DNA of 64,000 bases from a virus: positions 1 through 64,000 of the IMG/VR virus record IMGVR_UViG_3300027770_000050; one strand, written 5' to 3'. Within the stretch, counting starts at the first letter, position 1. Each line of letters opens with the position of its first letter. Below are positions 29,101 to 37,599 of this stretch, one piece after another. The translations under genes and the position numbers were made by a program. Below the pieces are notes generated by a model. It searched no databases. It was not told the DNA's origin and worked only from the letters and a program-made list of their open reading frames with translations.

Positions 29101-31928
29101 CTTACAGTATCAAGAGTTGTATTTGCTTCAAGAGTGTGTTGGATTGGAGCAATTTTAGGAAACTTACTTAAGTTTAAGAAATCAGAAGAAAGTCTTATTT
29201 CACTATCTAATGTATATGTTTCGGAACCTGCATTAAGTACAGTTTCAAGATCTTCAGAGATATATGAAGTTCCAGTCAAACCTGCTCTTACTCCAACTTC
29301 TGCTTGCATATAAGTTCTGTCATAGCTGAAAGTTGAACCAGCTGCGACATATCCATAATTGATATTGACTAAAGTTGGTCTTTCGTAAGGAGAAGCTAAA
29401 GTTTTATAATCTGAATTTGATGCGAATTTTGTGTTGAAATAAAAATCTTCATGCTGAGCGAAGTAAACACTTCCAATGTTCGTGTATACAGGTCTATATA
29501 TACCATTCTTGACATGTGTGGATGCAGCACCTGACCCAATAAATACTAAAATACTTTCATTTGATTGTAATGTACTTGTGCCACTGCCAGTTTTAGATCT
29601 TACAAGACTTGATACAGCTGTTCCAGCTGTTGTTGGAAATCCTGAATCTGTAGCTGAATAATAGATTGCTCTTACATTATATTTTTGAAAATCTTGTTCT
29701 TTCCAATCAATATCAATTTCTTGAATGAATGATGAAGATTTGCCATCTATGCCAAAGAAATTTTCATAGTTTGCTGTTGATGAGAATGAAATTTCTGGAA
29801 CAAAAATTTCACCATAGTGAGTAGCTGCAATTGAACTTGCTTGATAAACACCTGATAATTGTTTCTTTAAATTAGGAGAAACATAGTAAGTTCCATCTGT
29901 ATTAGTTGTAAGAACATTTGTTAAAATATCTTTTGACCAGTTGACTAATCCATCTGCAAAATCAAATACTCTTTTTGATGAGCTTCCAATAGATGATACT
30001 GCGTATATTCCATTGTTGAGTTGATTTGAGGAGTTGACTAGAACTGTCATTCCTATACTGACAGGAACATCAAAATCTCCAGGCATAATATAACTACCCG
30101 TAGAATTTCCCGTAGACGCTTTGCAGATTACAGTAGGAGCAGATGTGATATTTACAAATGTTACTCCTATAGATCCAGCAGAAGTGTTTGACCCTAATGC
30201 ATACAAGAAATATGAAGTACCAGCACCAACAGATCCATTAGAGACAGTTATTAATGCTCCTCTTTCAATACTGTAAGTGCTTGAAAATTCAAGACCTTTT
30301 ATAGTTTCACAAAGAGCTGAAACACTGTAAATGCCATTTTGTGATGGATATGTTGTTTGTCCGGAAACTAAAATTCTTTGCGAAACTCCAATTCCTGGAT
30401 CTGCAAAAATTGTTGAATTAACTTTTGCAAAGTCAGCAATATTTGATGTTATTATATTGGAGACTGGTTCATATGTGTAAGGATAAAATCTTTCCTGAAC
30501 TGCAATGCCATCATAGTTGATAGAAAAACTGTTAGAATAAGTAGTGTTTTTACCAAGATAAAAAATATTTCCACCAATAGAGTTGGTATAGTTAGCAACT
30601 TTTATTACAGTTTGAGAAATCTCATTTGATTGATCATAAGAAGTAGATCTAGTCCACAGGTTTGATGATCCTACGGACGTGACACTGTAAATACCGCTTG
30701 CAGCATTATTGTAATGTTTTACTAAAAGTGTATTACCAACTGTAAGAGCTGCAGTACTGCCGCTTCCAGTAGACACTATGGAAGTTGTTTGAGCAAGCAC
30801 TCCCAAGCTATTTCTAAATACTGATGTTGAACCAGAGGATACTTCGTAATAATAATCTACATTTGCACGAGAGTAATTGTAAGTAGCATTTGACCATTTC
30901 AACACAGAAGTTGAAGCAGTTCCCCCCGTAAGTCCTGAACCTGAATAAAATCTAAAGTATGCTCCGCTATATGCAACTCCTGCTGTCAACACTTGTATAT
31001 TGACATAATTATTTGCGTTGATATAACTTACAGCATTATCCCAAAAATCATCTGCAGCAACAGTGCTGCTATATGGATTGTATATAGTTGAACCATTAGC
31101 TTTATATAAGCTATTTACGCTATAAATTCCATTTTGTATTTTATTAGTTTGATCTTTAACTAAAATTCTGTCATTTAGTGCAAGAGTACGATTATCTATA
31201 GTGGCTGTTAAGCTTGATAATCCAGTTGCTGAAGATCCTAAATTTGTAGTTGTAGCAGCTTGTACGTCTGTAAGCTGATATATATTGTTTCTGCTAACAA
31301 ATAGTACTGATGTAGTTCCGTAAGCTGCTGATTGAAATGGACTTAGATATTGGCTGTAGGTAACCCATGATGAGCTTCCTACAGCTACAATCCTACCTGC
31401 TGTAAGAATATCTTCAGCATTATTAACCGTAATAGTTCCATATCCTGCAGACGAAAGAACTTTATACAATCCATTTTCTTTAGCATCTGTCTGATTTTTT
31501 ACTAGAACAATTTTATTATTGTTCATTTGCAAACCATCAACATATTTGGCTGTAGTTAATCTTGTAACTCCAGCCAATGATGCGCTCGATAAATTTGTAG
31601 TTGTTGCTACGTCTGCGTTAGGAAGATCTGTTACTGTAAATGAGTCAAAAATAGTAAATCTTATGTCAAAACCTAAGTCTTGCAAAAGTTTTACTCCGCT
31701 TGTATTTTTAATTTGTGGATAATTCTGATCAGTGTAAATATCAGCAAATTCGTTTTCTATCCAAATTTTGACATCTTCTACACTAGAGTTTATCCACTTT
31801 AGTCTAAATAATTTTTTGTTCCAAGTTCCAGAAACATTTGTACCAAACCCAACACTAGACACTTCTCTATATGTTTCTAAACTTGGAGTTGAGGAATTTA
31901 TTTCAGACCAAATAAAAGCGTGTGACAT
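26109..31928 (-). CDS. Giant modular fibre/baseplate protein with NGIY repeats
   Basis: A 1939-residue protein. The first ~75 residues (SHAFIWSEINSSTPS...) form a distinct head that may attach it to the virion. About ten copies of a 60-90-residue module follow, with the core [LV]LVK[ND]QT...NGIY.V and a preceding ATTTN[IL] segment. The same module occurs twice in the protein at 3-8627. Between modules are Ser/Thr/Gly-rich beta segments; a C-terminal ~100 residues (ETWQTLKAGYSNA...) ends the chain. Related modules are common in phage tailspike and fibre proteins. There is no S74 chaperone or catalytic motif. Repeated binding or spacer function is inferred. Confidence 0.75.
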   Translation of the reverse strand: MSHAFIWSEINSSTPSLETYREVSSVGFGTNVSGTWNKKLFRLKWINSSVEDVKIWIENEFADIYTDQNYPQIKNTSGVKLLQDLGFDIRFTIFDSFTVTDLPNADVATTTNLSSASLAGVTRLTTAKYVDGLQMNNNKIVLVKNQTDAKENGLYKVLSSAGYGTITVNNAEDILTAGRIVAVGSSSWVTYSQYLSPFQSAAYGTTSVLFVSRNNIYQLTDVQAATTTNLGSSATGLSSLTATIDNRTLALNDRILVKDQTNKIQNGIYSVNSLYKANGSTIYNPYSSTVAADDFWDNAVSYINANNYVNIQVLTAGVAYSGAYFRFYSGSGLTGGTASTSVLKWSNATYNYSRANVDYYYEVSSGSTSVFRNSLGVLAQTTSIVSTGSGSTAALTVGNTLLVKHYNNAASGIYSVTSVGSSNLWTRSTSYDQSNEISQTVIKVANYTNSIGGNIFYLGKNTTYSNSFSINYDGIAVQERFYPYTYEPVSNIITSNIADFAKVNSTIFADPGIGVSQRILVSGQTTYPSQNGIYSVSALCETIKGLEFSSTYSIERGALITVSNGSVGAGTSYFLYALGSNTSAGSIGVTFVNITSAPTVICKASTGNSTGSYIMPGDFDVPVSIGMTVLVNSSNQLNNGIYAVSSIGSSSKRVFDFADGLVNWSKDILTNVLTTNTDGTYYVSPNLKKQLSGVYQASSIAATHYGEIFVPEISFSSTANYENFFGIDGKSSSFIQEIDIDWKEQDFQKYNVRAIYYSATDSGFPTTAGTAVSSLVRSKTGSGTSTLQSNESILVFIGSGAASTHVKNGIYRPVYTNIGSVYFAQHEDFYFNTKFASNSDYKTLASPYERPTLVNINYGYVAAGSTFSYDRTYMQAEVGVRAGLTGTSYISEDLETVLNAGSETYTLDSEIRLSSDFLNLSKFPKIAPIQHTLEANTTLDTVSNDIVIVKRNGTQLFSTVSGDLNNYYYALGDRVFYYSANEDLYNNTVRKSTSGVYQIVHIDNNFNYYLRKVKYNSVNGYLDFTKRLVGYSATGSTIYLARPETPTTRFTWDKKQYPDALADVYVVSTGGTIVSRTLNTNFTIDAKNGLLSISGTGWTGTLYMYLYTDTSVPKYNEDPKQLFNRYYYLPQALTYRSNLLTTTAKLSANLVEDGAYFQIVNSAGTSTTTEKKYNRDRSSWIKSYSANKNYSSHIHNIFESSSNTEYFFTQRLSSDGYYVKSGSGNTSKFTDVAADPVTRNTLGIYTGSLYLQKITNSGTAATLDNTWYSGIAFSTDSNVLVLTNKPTTSYADKIIDSGYQSSYYSDKNSLVVHDKTGKKDQKIYKFVRSEYATVGLAGTSVFAGNNFSAVYASVQNSAGYGTFCLYFDPTSSFKSTSSRSWIDISTRTIYNTSVGSTGNIPDPNNISYQGVLTPFTYIPEGSGIASTAIIDSYTVQFGDKILLKNQTDTTKNGIYTAVQNYTWTIERAPDLNATNELYELGRVSYDNRIFELNIPEDSSAYNLGSSALNTPLFWKQLGSEFTIDVVGVSTANYSGFTSIPDIINGIGVTDGDKVLFLGQTSEAERYVARVKQVSQPNLIRVGTGSSTTQFSIASLFVKDANTNKFYETYFNPSTATVGTHNVEFFQQNYLTNYTLCSFASTQNQALGLAVNISNVQIGDRVLLKDQTNNKQNGIYFVDESALFYLTRHSDLILDNQISLTKKVNVLGGNTSSGYYGLIYDETISSPGIGVTPIYFAKVNNNSFLSDVVAASTANIILTNPPATLDGVTLEKFDRVLLKDQSNKTQNGIYYVASIGSSNVWSRSTDLDTSVEVKPQITVRVSSGNTYSEDNFRIKLPLPAFLSNTVLTEYTLDTTNIDWVNTTTEAYDSSPETWQTLKAGYSNAINIGNAKLGIEQTSRSKIFGIAVKTPSVAILSANNITTNGQVRNLRFKSEYKTVKD

Positions 31929-31946
31929 TATTTATCAACCATTTAA

Positions 31947-33314
31947 TTAATTTCTTCTAGCTTCCGGTCTATTGAAAATTTCGCTTGCTACAGCAGCTAA
32001 TTCAGACCTTTCAACCTTACTTAATGTTACAGATGAAACAAGTTCACTTTTCTTTCCACCAGAAATTGCGTGAGAAAGACCATTAGATTTTGCATCAAGA
32101 TAAGGATTTTCGACCTGTGAAAGGTCGCCAAGGAGGATGACTTTACTGTCTTTTCCGCATCTTTCTACAACCATCCTTGCTTCTCTAGGTGAAATATTTT
32201 CAGCTTCATCAAGAATAATGACAGATCGTGGGATAGAACGTCCCTGAATAAAAGCCATAGCCTCTACTTCAATAATTCCATCTCTGCACATTTCTTCAAA
32301 CATATTATTAGCTGAAAGAGATTTTGATCCTAAGATTTGATCAATATTATCTTTGATTGGACCAAGCCAAGCAGAGATCTTATCAAATTTATCTCCAGGC
32401 AAAGCACCAATATCTTTACCGCCAACAGGAATCAAAGGCTTCATAACAACAATTTTGTCATAGATACCTTCATTGATCATTTGTAACGCAGCTGCCAAAG
32501 CTAAGAATGATTTACCTGTACCTGCTGGTCCAGAAAGAGTTACAAGAGGAATAGTTAGATCAGCAAGAATTTCTAAAGCACATTTTTGTTCTAAGTTTTT
32601 ACCTTGAACACCAGAGTATCCTTTAGTCTCTTTTGCGTTAGATTTTTCTTTAAGAACTTTCAAAATACCTCTCTTGTATAGAGTTGGGCAAATACTTTCT
32701 CCATATTGAAATAAAATAAATTCATTTGGATATATATCACCAAGTTTATTTACTGTATCTTCGGATAATTTTTTAAGTTCAATTTCGTTATCAGACCATA
32801 AATAGGTCCAGTCTGCTTGGCTTGTAAGTTCTAAATTTCTTAAGCCAGTATAAATTTCATCAGAAAGTTGATCAGATCTGTAATTTTCAGCTGCACATCC
32901 CCATGTGATAGCACGAATTCTCAATCCAGTATCTTTTGTAATAATTGCAACTTTTTTTCTTGGGTTTGCAGATTTAAGAGCTAAGCAGCATTCTATAATT
33001 GCGTTATCAGAGTGAACTTTGACAATATTTGGTCGTTCGTTTTTTTGTAAAGGAGACTCTGTATTGTAGACGAACAATCTTCCTCCGAGCTCATTGATCT
33101 TCACACCTTTGAGAAGATCTTGAAGTGAATAATGTTCTAAATTTCTAAATACTTGTCTGGCTGACCATCCAACATTTTCTTTTCTTGTCTTGATGTCGTC
33201 TAAATCATCGATGACTGCTAATGGTATGTAAATATCATTGTCACCGAATTTATATAGGGCAAGGGGATCGTGAAGTAAGACACAAGTGTCGATGATGTAA
33301 ATATGCTTTGCCAA
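31947..33314 (-). CDS. phoH: PIN-PhoH protein (PhoH2-type RNA helicase/RNase)
   Basis: A 455-residue fusion. Residues 1-150 are a PIN nuclease domain (YIIDTCVLLHDP with the first acidic residue; PLAVIDDLD; IITKDTGLRIRA). The rest is the PhoH ATPase with Walker A GPAGTGKS (~260), MKPLIPVGG, and Walker B VIILDEAEN. This is the PhoH2 layout, known to couple ATP-dependent RNA unwinding with sequence-selective cleavage. The start is TTG at 33312-33314 with GAGGAG 9 bases upstream. Phage PhoH proteins are widespread but their infection role is unclear; RNA turnover is a reasonable inference. Confidence 0.9.
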   Translation of the reverse strand: MAKHIYIIDTCVLLHDPLALYKFGDNDIYIPLAVIDDLDDIKTRKENVGWSARQVFRNLEHYSLQDLLKGVKINELGGRLFVYNTESPLQKNERPNIVKVHSDNAIIECCLALKSANPRKKVAIITKDTGLRIRAITWGCAAENYRSDQLSDEIYTGLRNLELTSQADWTYLWSDNEIELKKLSEDTVNKLGDIYPNEFILFQYGESICPTLYKRGILKVLKEKSNAKETKGYSGVQGKNLEQKCALEILADLTIPLVTLSGPAGTGKSFLALAAALQMINEGIYDKIVVMKPLIPVGGKDIGALPGDKFDKISAWLGPIKDNIDQILGSKSLSANNMFEEMCRDGIIEVEAMAFIQGRSIPRSVIILDEAENISPREARMVVERCGKDSKVILLGDLSQVENPYLDAKSNGLSHAISGGKKSELVSSVTLSKVERSELAAVASEIFNRPEARRN

Positions 33315-33343
33315 ATTATTGGTCTCCTCGCATTTTTGTTGAT

Positions 33344-33349
33344 ATTATA
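33344..33349 (-). promoter_or_regulatory. Possible -10 box for PIN-PhoH
   Basis: TATAAT on the minus strand lies ~30 bases upstream of the TTG start in the 75-base gap after the J-domain gene. No convincing -35 is present at normal spacing. Confidence 0.35.
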
Positions 33350-33389
33350 ATCACAGTATTCTTTTCTTTTTTATGCTTGGTGAGCCCTA

Positions 33390-34394
33390 CTAAAAAGGCA
33401 AGTCTGGTTTATCTGATACAGCTTTTATAATCTTATGTTTATCAATATTATCAATAAAATCAGCTGCATTTTCATTCATTGTGGTTTCAAATTTTCTAAT
33501 ATTAAAAATTTGGTCTAGTTGTGACTTGTCAAATTCTTTTAATTTATCTGTTTCCATCCACTTTGTTTCAGTCACATTTGCAAGATTTTTATTTAATTTA
33601 TTTAGTTTGCCGTCTTTAAAAAGTAAAAGATCTCCCGATAATAAACTGTCTAAATAACTATGCGCATTATCAAGATTAGTTGTTTCAAGAAGATTTTGAT
33701 CGTTATATAAAACTTTAGTAATGCTAGCATTGGTCAAGATATTTCCCGTAGGACTTAGTACTTGTGTATTATCTCTTACAAAACACAAACTAGCTTTTGG
33801 TATACAAATATAAATCTTAAATGGTAATGCATGTTCTACATCAGAACTATCTGACAATCTTAGAACTTCATTTTCATCATTTACTATTGATATTACAAGT
33901 TTTGATTTGTTATCTGTATTCTTGATTACAAAATCCCATTCATAGTTGTGCTCATTAGAAGTTGGATAAAATGCTGGTACTAAATTTAATTCTTCTTTTC
34001 TTTCACATAATTTCAAAAATAAACTAAATCCAATGCTATCTTCTGGAGTACCTTTGCGATATGTTCCTACTTTACTCCAATCAACATCAAAATCACTTTC
34101 TAAGCTTCCAATAGTAAATTCATCAAAGAAACCTTGATCATAAATTTTTTTTAGAATTGGATCTTCAAGTATTCTTCTAGCTCTAACAATATCCAAAAAC
34201 GCTTCATTAGACCCACCAAAATCAGGGTGACATTTTCTAGCTCTTTTTCTAAAAGCACTTTCTAGTATTTGAGAAGTCTTAACTCTCTCATCTCTAGATT
34301 TACCACTTGGCAAATCAAGTTTATCAATATCTAAAATCTCATAATAATTCTTATTGAAATCGATTATTTTCTTTGGATCAAATTCATTTGACAT
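33390..34394 (-). CDS. J-domain protein (type III-like)
   Basis: A 334-residue protein with an N-terminal J-domain (residues ~15-80): YYEILDIDKL, a slightly long loop, FRKRARKCHPDFGGS with HPD at 56-58, and ARRILEDPILKKIYD. There are no Cys-rich repeats and no Gly/Phe region. The remaining ~250 residues match no family I know and may bind a specific client or complex. It is a second Hsp40-type protein in the window and presumably recruits the phage or host DnaK. It is divergent from the 34430 gene with only 35 bases between start codons. Confidence 0.82.
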   Translation of the reverse strand: MSNEFDPKKIIDFNKNYYEILDIDKLDLPSGKSRDERVKTSQILESAFRKRARKCHPDFGGSNEAFLDIVRARRILEDPILKKIYDQGFFDEFTIGSLESDFDVDWSKVGTYRKGTPEDSIGFSLFLKLCERKEELNLVPAFYPTSNEHNYEWDFVIKNTDNKSKLVISIVNDENEVLRLSDSSDVEHALPFKIYICIPKASLCFVRDNTQVLSPTGNILTNASITKVLYNDQNLLETTNLDNAHSYLDSLLSGDLLLFKDGKLNKLNKNLANVTETKWMETDKLKEFDKSQLDQIFNIRKFETTMNENAADFIDNIDKHKIIKAVSDKPDLPF

Positions 34395-34429
34395 AAGAGT
34401 TTTATAAAGATTTAAAGAATAAAAATAAT

Positions 34430-34909
34430 ATGTGGTACAAATTTGCTCAGACTCATCCTTATATTGAAAAAGCTATAGATAGATTTAATCTAACAAAGGA
34501 TCCTAATAAAGCTGGATATGTATTATCTGACGGTAAGATGTTGGATTTTTCAGATGGTCATGATGTCAGAGACCTTACTCATGACAGTGTTTTTGAAGTC
34601 ATGCCTATAATGCCAGATATAGAAGATGGATATACAAATTTTCATAAACAATATGTTGTTCCATTTATGCAAAGCACTGATAGTATAAGAATTTCTAAAG
34701 ATGGAAATGACTTAAGCGTTGAAATACACACAATTCCATCTAAAGAACAAATAATCGCTATACAAAAAAGTATAAACAAAGGTGACAATTTCTTTTACGA
34801 AATACCTATGCTTCCAAATGATCCTGGTGGCGCAATATATGATACTAATCCATCATATATTGGAAAATGGTTGACAGATATCAAAAACGTCATGATTGGA
34901 AAAAAATAA
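34430..34909 (+). CDS. MWYKFA-type phage protein, unknown function
   Basis: A 159-residue protein beginning MWYKFAQ, the first of four products here that start MWY[KRQ]. It contains GYVLSDGKMLDFSDGHD, resembling a motif I associate with uncharacterised phage proteins (G-Y-x-L-x-DGxxLDFS). The rest is mixed alpha/beta, ending IGKWLTDIKNVMIGKK. No catalytic residues can be assigned. The next gene begins one base after its stop. Confidence 0.7.
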   Translation: MWYKFAQTHPYIEKAIDRFNLTKDPNKAGYVLSDGKMLDFSDGHDVRDLTHDSVFEVMPIMPDIEDGYTNFHKQYVVPFMQSTDSIRISKDGNDLSVEIHTIPSKEQIIAIQKSINKGDNFFYEIPMLPNDPGGAIYDTNPSYIGKWLTDIKNVMIGKK

Positions 34910-34910
34910 C

Positions 34911-35381
34911 ATGTGGTACAAAACTGCTCTCAAGGGACATAAAACTTACTATGATTTCAATGATCTTAGTTATGAATTGAAACAAGTTTCTGACACTGAT
35001 GATAGTGATTGGAAGCATTCTGGAACAAGAATGAGAATAATATCATATGTCTTAAATGCATATGATTTAGAACATATGGATAAAGATAAACCAGTTGGGA
35101 AAATGCATTTAGACTTAGATTTCTATAGTTCTGGTAAAAAACAAATATATATCAAATTAGTCAGAACTGATGATTACCATGAAGGGATGGGTGTAGCTTC
35201 TAATCTTTATAAATGGCTTAAATATAATTATGAGAATTTTGATAAACCAGAATATTTAGTTAGTAATCCAATCAATCCAGCCGCAGAAAGAATTAGAGAA
35301 AAAATATTAGGAAAACCTCAAAGTTTGTATCCTATGCGTGAATATGATTTAGATTATTCTCAAGGAAAATTGGATATTTAA
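34911..35381 (+). CDS. MWYK-type protein with GNAT-like C-terminal half
   Basis: A 156-residue protein starting MWYKTA; the ATG at 34911 is preferred to one 15 bases upstream because it restores the MWYK start and follows the previous stop directly. The C-terminal part (LDFYSSGKKQIYIKLVRTDDYHEGMGVASNLYKWL, then NPAAERIREKILG; quoted in segments) has the order of a GNAT acetyltransferase: a beta strand, a GMGVAS turn in place of the acetyl-CoA loop RGxGxG, a helix, and a late NP.A helix. The match is weak, so acetyltransferase activity is uncertain. Confidence 0.6.
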   Translation: MWYKTALKGHKTYYDFNDLSYELKQVSDTDDSDWKHSGTRMRIISYVLNAYDLEHMDKDKPVGKMHLDLDFYSSGKKQIYIKLVRTDDYHEGMGVASNLYKWLKYNYENFDKPEYLVSNPINPAAERIREKILGKPQSLYPMREYDLDYSQGKLDI

Positions 35382-35807
35382 ATGTGGTATCGAGAAGCAG
35401 TAACATATAATCTCCTTGGTCAACTCACCGAAGGTAATCCAAAGAAAAAGATTATTAAACAATTTGTTGATGATGAAATTGATGATCTCAATATTGAAGA
35501 TCAACAAGATGATCAAACTGAGGAACCCACTCAAGAAGCACCAGAGTTTACTCCAGTTCCTACTAATATTCCCCCAGCAACAGACACACCTGCTGGAGTT
35601 GCAAATAGAGAACCAATTCAAGTTCAACTACCAGCTAATTTTAAAGTTCCACCATTGCATGAATTTTGTCATTGTGAAATAAATACATTGCCTAGCGGAA
35701 GACAAATTTGGAAACTTGGCAATGGGGAAATGCACTGCTCAGAATGTGTTATGAATAGAGATTTGTTTAACAGATCAAATGAATTAGCTTACAGAAATAT
35801 TACGTAA
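35382..35807 (+). CDS. MWYR-type protein with C-terminal Cys/His motif
   Basis: A 141-residue protein starting MWYREA directly after the previous stop (TAAATG). The middle is acidic and Pro-rich (probably disordered), and the C-terminus has PPLHEFCHCEI and later MHCSECV, a likely zinc site. PLHxxCxC resembles the end of some phage head-morphogenesis proteins (PLHPNCRC), but the rest does not match them. Its end overlaps a convergent minus gene by 8 bases. Virion association is possible. Confidence 0.6.
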   Translation: MWYREAVTYNLLGQLTEGNPKKKIIKQFVDDEIDDLNIEDQQDDQTEEPTQEAPEFTPVPTNIPPATDTPAGVANREPIQVQLPANFKVPPLHEFCHCEINTLPSGRQIWKLGNGEMHCSECVMNRDLFNRSNELAYRNIT

Positions 35808-36390
35808 GTATAGTATTTATTTTTATTGTGTAACCGTGCAAATCTACATCAATCTTCTTTTTCAAGATTTTATTGTTTGGTGATTTGACAACTGATAATG
35901 CTTTAAACATTCTTGTTTTTAGCAATATAGAAATATCAAGCTTATTTATTTCTTTCTTTATAAAATTCTTTATTTTTAAAAAATCACTTTCTGTATGCAA
36001 TAAATTATAAAAAATAGTTTCTTCAAATGTTTCAAATAAATCAGAATAAATTTTAGATTCTTCTCTTGATATACATTTGAACAATTCTAGCAACGTATAG
36101 TTTATGTAATTATATTTTTTTAAATTTATAAGACAAAAATCATCTATTTCTTCTATTTCAAATAAAAAGTCAAGAGAACCATAAATTTGATGAAGTTCCC
36201 CATCATTTGTAATTAAATAGAAAGCTATTATTCTAAAGCTTTCTATTACACAAACAATAGGCTGTCCAGATCTTAAATTAAATTTTTCAAGCACACTTAT
36301 ATTTTTTGGATTTTTAATTCCAAGTAAATGTATTTCTTTTTCAATACTCTGTTTTACATTTTGTCTACAGAATGTTATAAATGCATTCAT
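35800..36390 (-). CDS. Unknown AT-rich gene
   Basis: A 196-residue protein rich in Lys, Ile, Asn, Phe and Leu, mainly helical. No motif is recognised. The base composition is more AT-rich than the neighbouring structural genes. It overlaps its upstream partner by 4 bases (ATGA) and its end overlaps the convergent 35807 gene. This pair of AT-rich genes may be an accessory insertion, but there are no mobile-element remnants. Confidence 0.6.
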   Translation of the reverse strand: MNAFITFCRQNVKQSIEKEIHLLGIKNPKNISVLEKFNLRSGQPIVCVIESFRIIAFYLITNDGELHQIYGSLDFLFEIEEIDDFCLINLKKYNYINYTLLELFKCISREESKIYSDLFETFEETIFYNLLHTESDFLKIKNFIKKEINKLDISILLKTRMFKALSVVKSPNNKILKKKIDVDLHGYTIKINTILT

Positions 36391-36989
36391 AAAATTATTT
36401 GATCTACAATTGTTTGATTTATATACTTTTCAGATAATCCCCAAGTATTTTTCCAATAATCTATTATTTTATTTTTTCTTGAAATTAAAAAATTAGTTTC
36501 GTGAATTCTTTTTGGTATATTCGTATCTTTTATTAACTTTGTTTTTTCTAAACTTCTTGTTTTGTAGAGATTAAAAATTTTGTCTGTGAATTTTTCATCA
36601 TTTTCTTCAATATACTTAAATAAATAATCTTCACTGTATGGATTTGTTCTGACGTGATCATGCAACATCACACAATCTGGATAATAATTATCAATTACCG
36701 AATTAATATGATCTAAAATAGTATTCTTTTTGTTTTTTGGTAATAAAAAAATATCTATAGGTTTTAAGTTTATTTTTTTCAAGTTGGCTTCGTTTTGTTT
36801 TTTAAATACTAGATAATTAAGTTCGTGAGATTTAATTATTAAATCTTCTGAATCAAAACACTTACAAAAAATAAACCAAGGACAATCTTCGCATCCTAAT
36901 AAAAATGCTCTCAAACTGATTAATATTTCTATTTTATCAAGTTGAGAGCATTCAGTTATTTTTTTACTGATCTCAAGTATTGTGTTCAC
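36387..36989 (-). CDS. Unknown AT-rich gene with Cys cluster
   Basis: A 200-residue protein with four cysteines close together near residue 33-45 (CEDCPWFIFCKC), which may bind metal, in an otherwise Lys/Ile/Asn-rich chain. A later YYPDCVMLHDHVRTNP stretch contains His and Asp residues but does not match a known enzyme. It is coupled to the 35800 gene by a 4-base overlap. No function can be assigned. Confidence 0.6.
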   Translation of the reverse strand: MNTILEISKKITECSQLDKIEILISLRAFLLGCEDCPWFIFCKCFDSEDLIIKSHELNYLVFKKQNEANLKKINLKPIDIFLLPKNKKNTILDHINSVIDNYYPDCVMLHDHVRTNPYSEDYLFKYIEENDEKFTDKIFNLYKTRSLEKTKLIKDTNIPKRIHETNFLISRKNKIIDYWKNTWGLSEKYINQTIVDQIIL

Positions 36990-36995
36990 TTCTCA

Positions 36996-37283
36996 TCATT
37001 TTTCTTTGAACATCTCGCTGACTTTCTTTTCAATTAATGGCATCAATTCTAAACCTGGTGCTGCATTTCTTACATTACCAAAAGTTTGATATTCTTCTAT
37101 TAGCATATCTCTAAATCTTGCGAGATATCTACTCACCATTATGTCAGTGGGATTGTATATACGCTTTTGTAAAAAAAGTTTCATCAAAATAACTTTTTTA
37201 GCATCTGACATTATGATTTTTTCTTCATAATCTGGAAAACTTTTGTCATCTTTATCTTTTCTATTTAAAGCTTGATACCACAT
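36996..37283 (-). CDS. MWYQ-type small phage protein
   Basis: A 95-residue protein starting MWYQALNRK, the only minus-strand member of the MWY group. It is mostly helical (SDAKKVILMKLFLQKRIYNP; IMVSRYLARFRDMLIEEYQ). No family recognised. One base separates it from the upstream 77-residue gene. Confidence 0.65.
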   Translation of the reverse strand: MWYQALNRKDKDDKSFPDYEEKIIMSDAKKVILMKLFLQKRIYNPTDIMVSRYLARFRDMLIEEYQTFGNVRNAAPGLELMPLIEKKVSEMFKEK

Positions 37284-37284
37284 A

Positions 37285-37518
37285 TTATTTTTCTATCTTC
37301 AAGTCTTGTACGTGAATTTCATTGTAGGCAAAAGCTACATTTTGGCTTGGAACGTTGAATAAACATATTGACATTTTCTCATCTTTGTAAATAGTATAGA
37401 AATCTTTATTTACAATAAGAACTCCTTCAATATGTCCAATTAAGGTATTTGGATTGTAAGTTTGAATCTTCCATTTTCCAAATCCTCTATTTTGTGAATT
37501 ATTATCAATAATTGCCAT
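37285..37518 (-). CDS. Small protein, unknown
   Basis: A 77-residue protein, probably beta-rich (KWKIQTYNPNTLIGHIEGVLIV). A strong GGAGGAGAG precedes the ATG. It is the first gene of the minus group 37518-35800 and diverges from the clpX-like gene across an 81-base gap. Confidence 0.65.
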   Translation of the reverse strand: MAIIDNNSQNRGFGKWKIQTYNPNTLIGHIEGVLIVNKDFYTIYKDEKMSICLFNVPSQNVAFAYNEIHVQDLKIEK

Positions 37519-37577
37519 ATCTCTCCTCCAGATATCTATAGTATTATTTTATTCGACACTTATTTCCTACCTAGATG

Positions 37578-37583
37578 TATAAT
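37578..37583 (+). promoter_or_regulatory. -10 box upstream of the clpX-like gene
   Basis: TGTATAAT (TG at 37576-37577) lies 16 bases before the ATG at 37600; TCGACA 19 bases upstream is a weak -35. The leader would be about 10 bases with only a weak AGG. Confidence 0.45.
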
Positions 37584-37599
37584 AAAAATAGGTAAATAT

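Noticed and set aside
35800-36989. Mobile-element insertion
   Set aside because: No terminal repeats, transposase or integrase sequences were found at either side.
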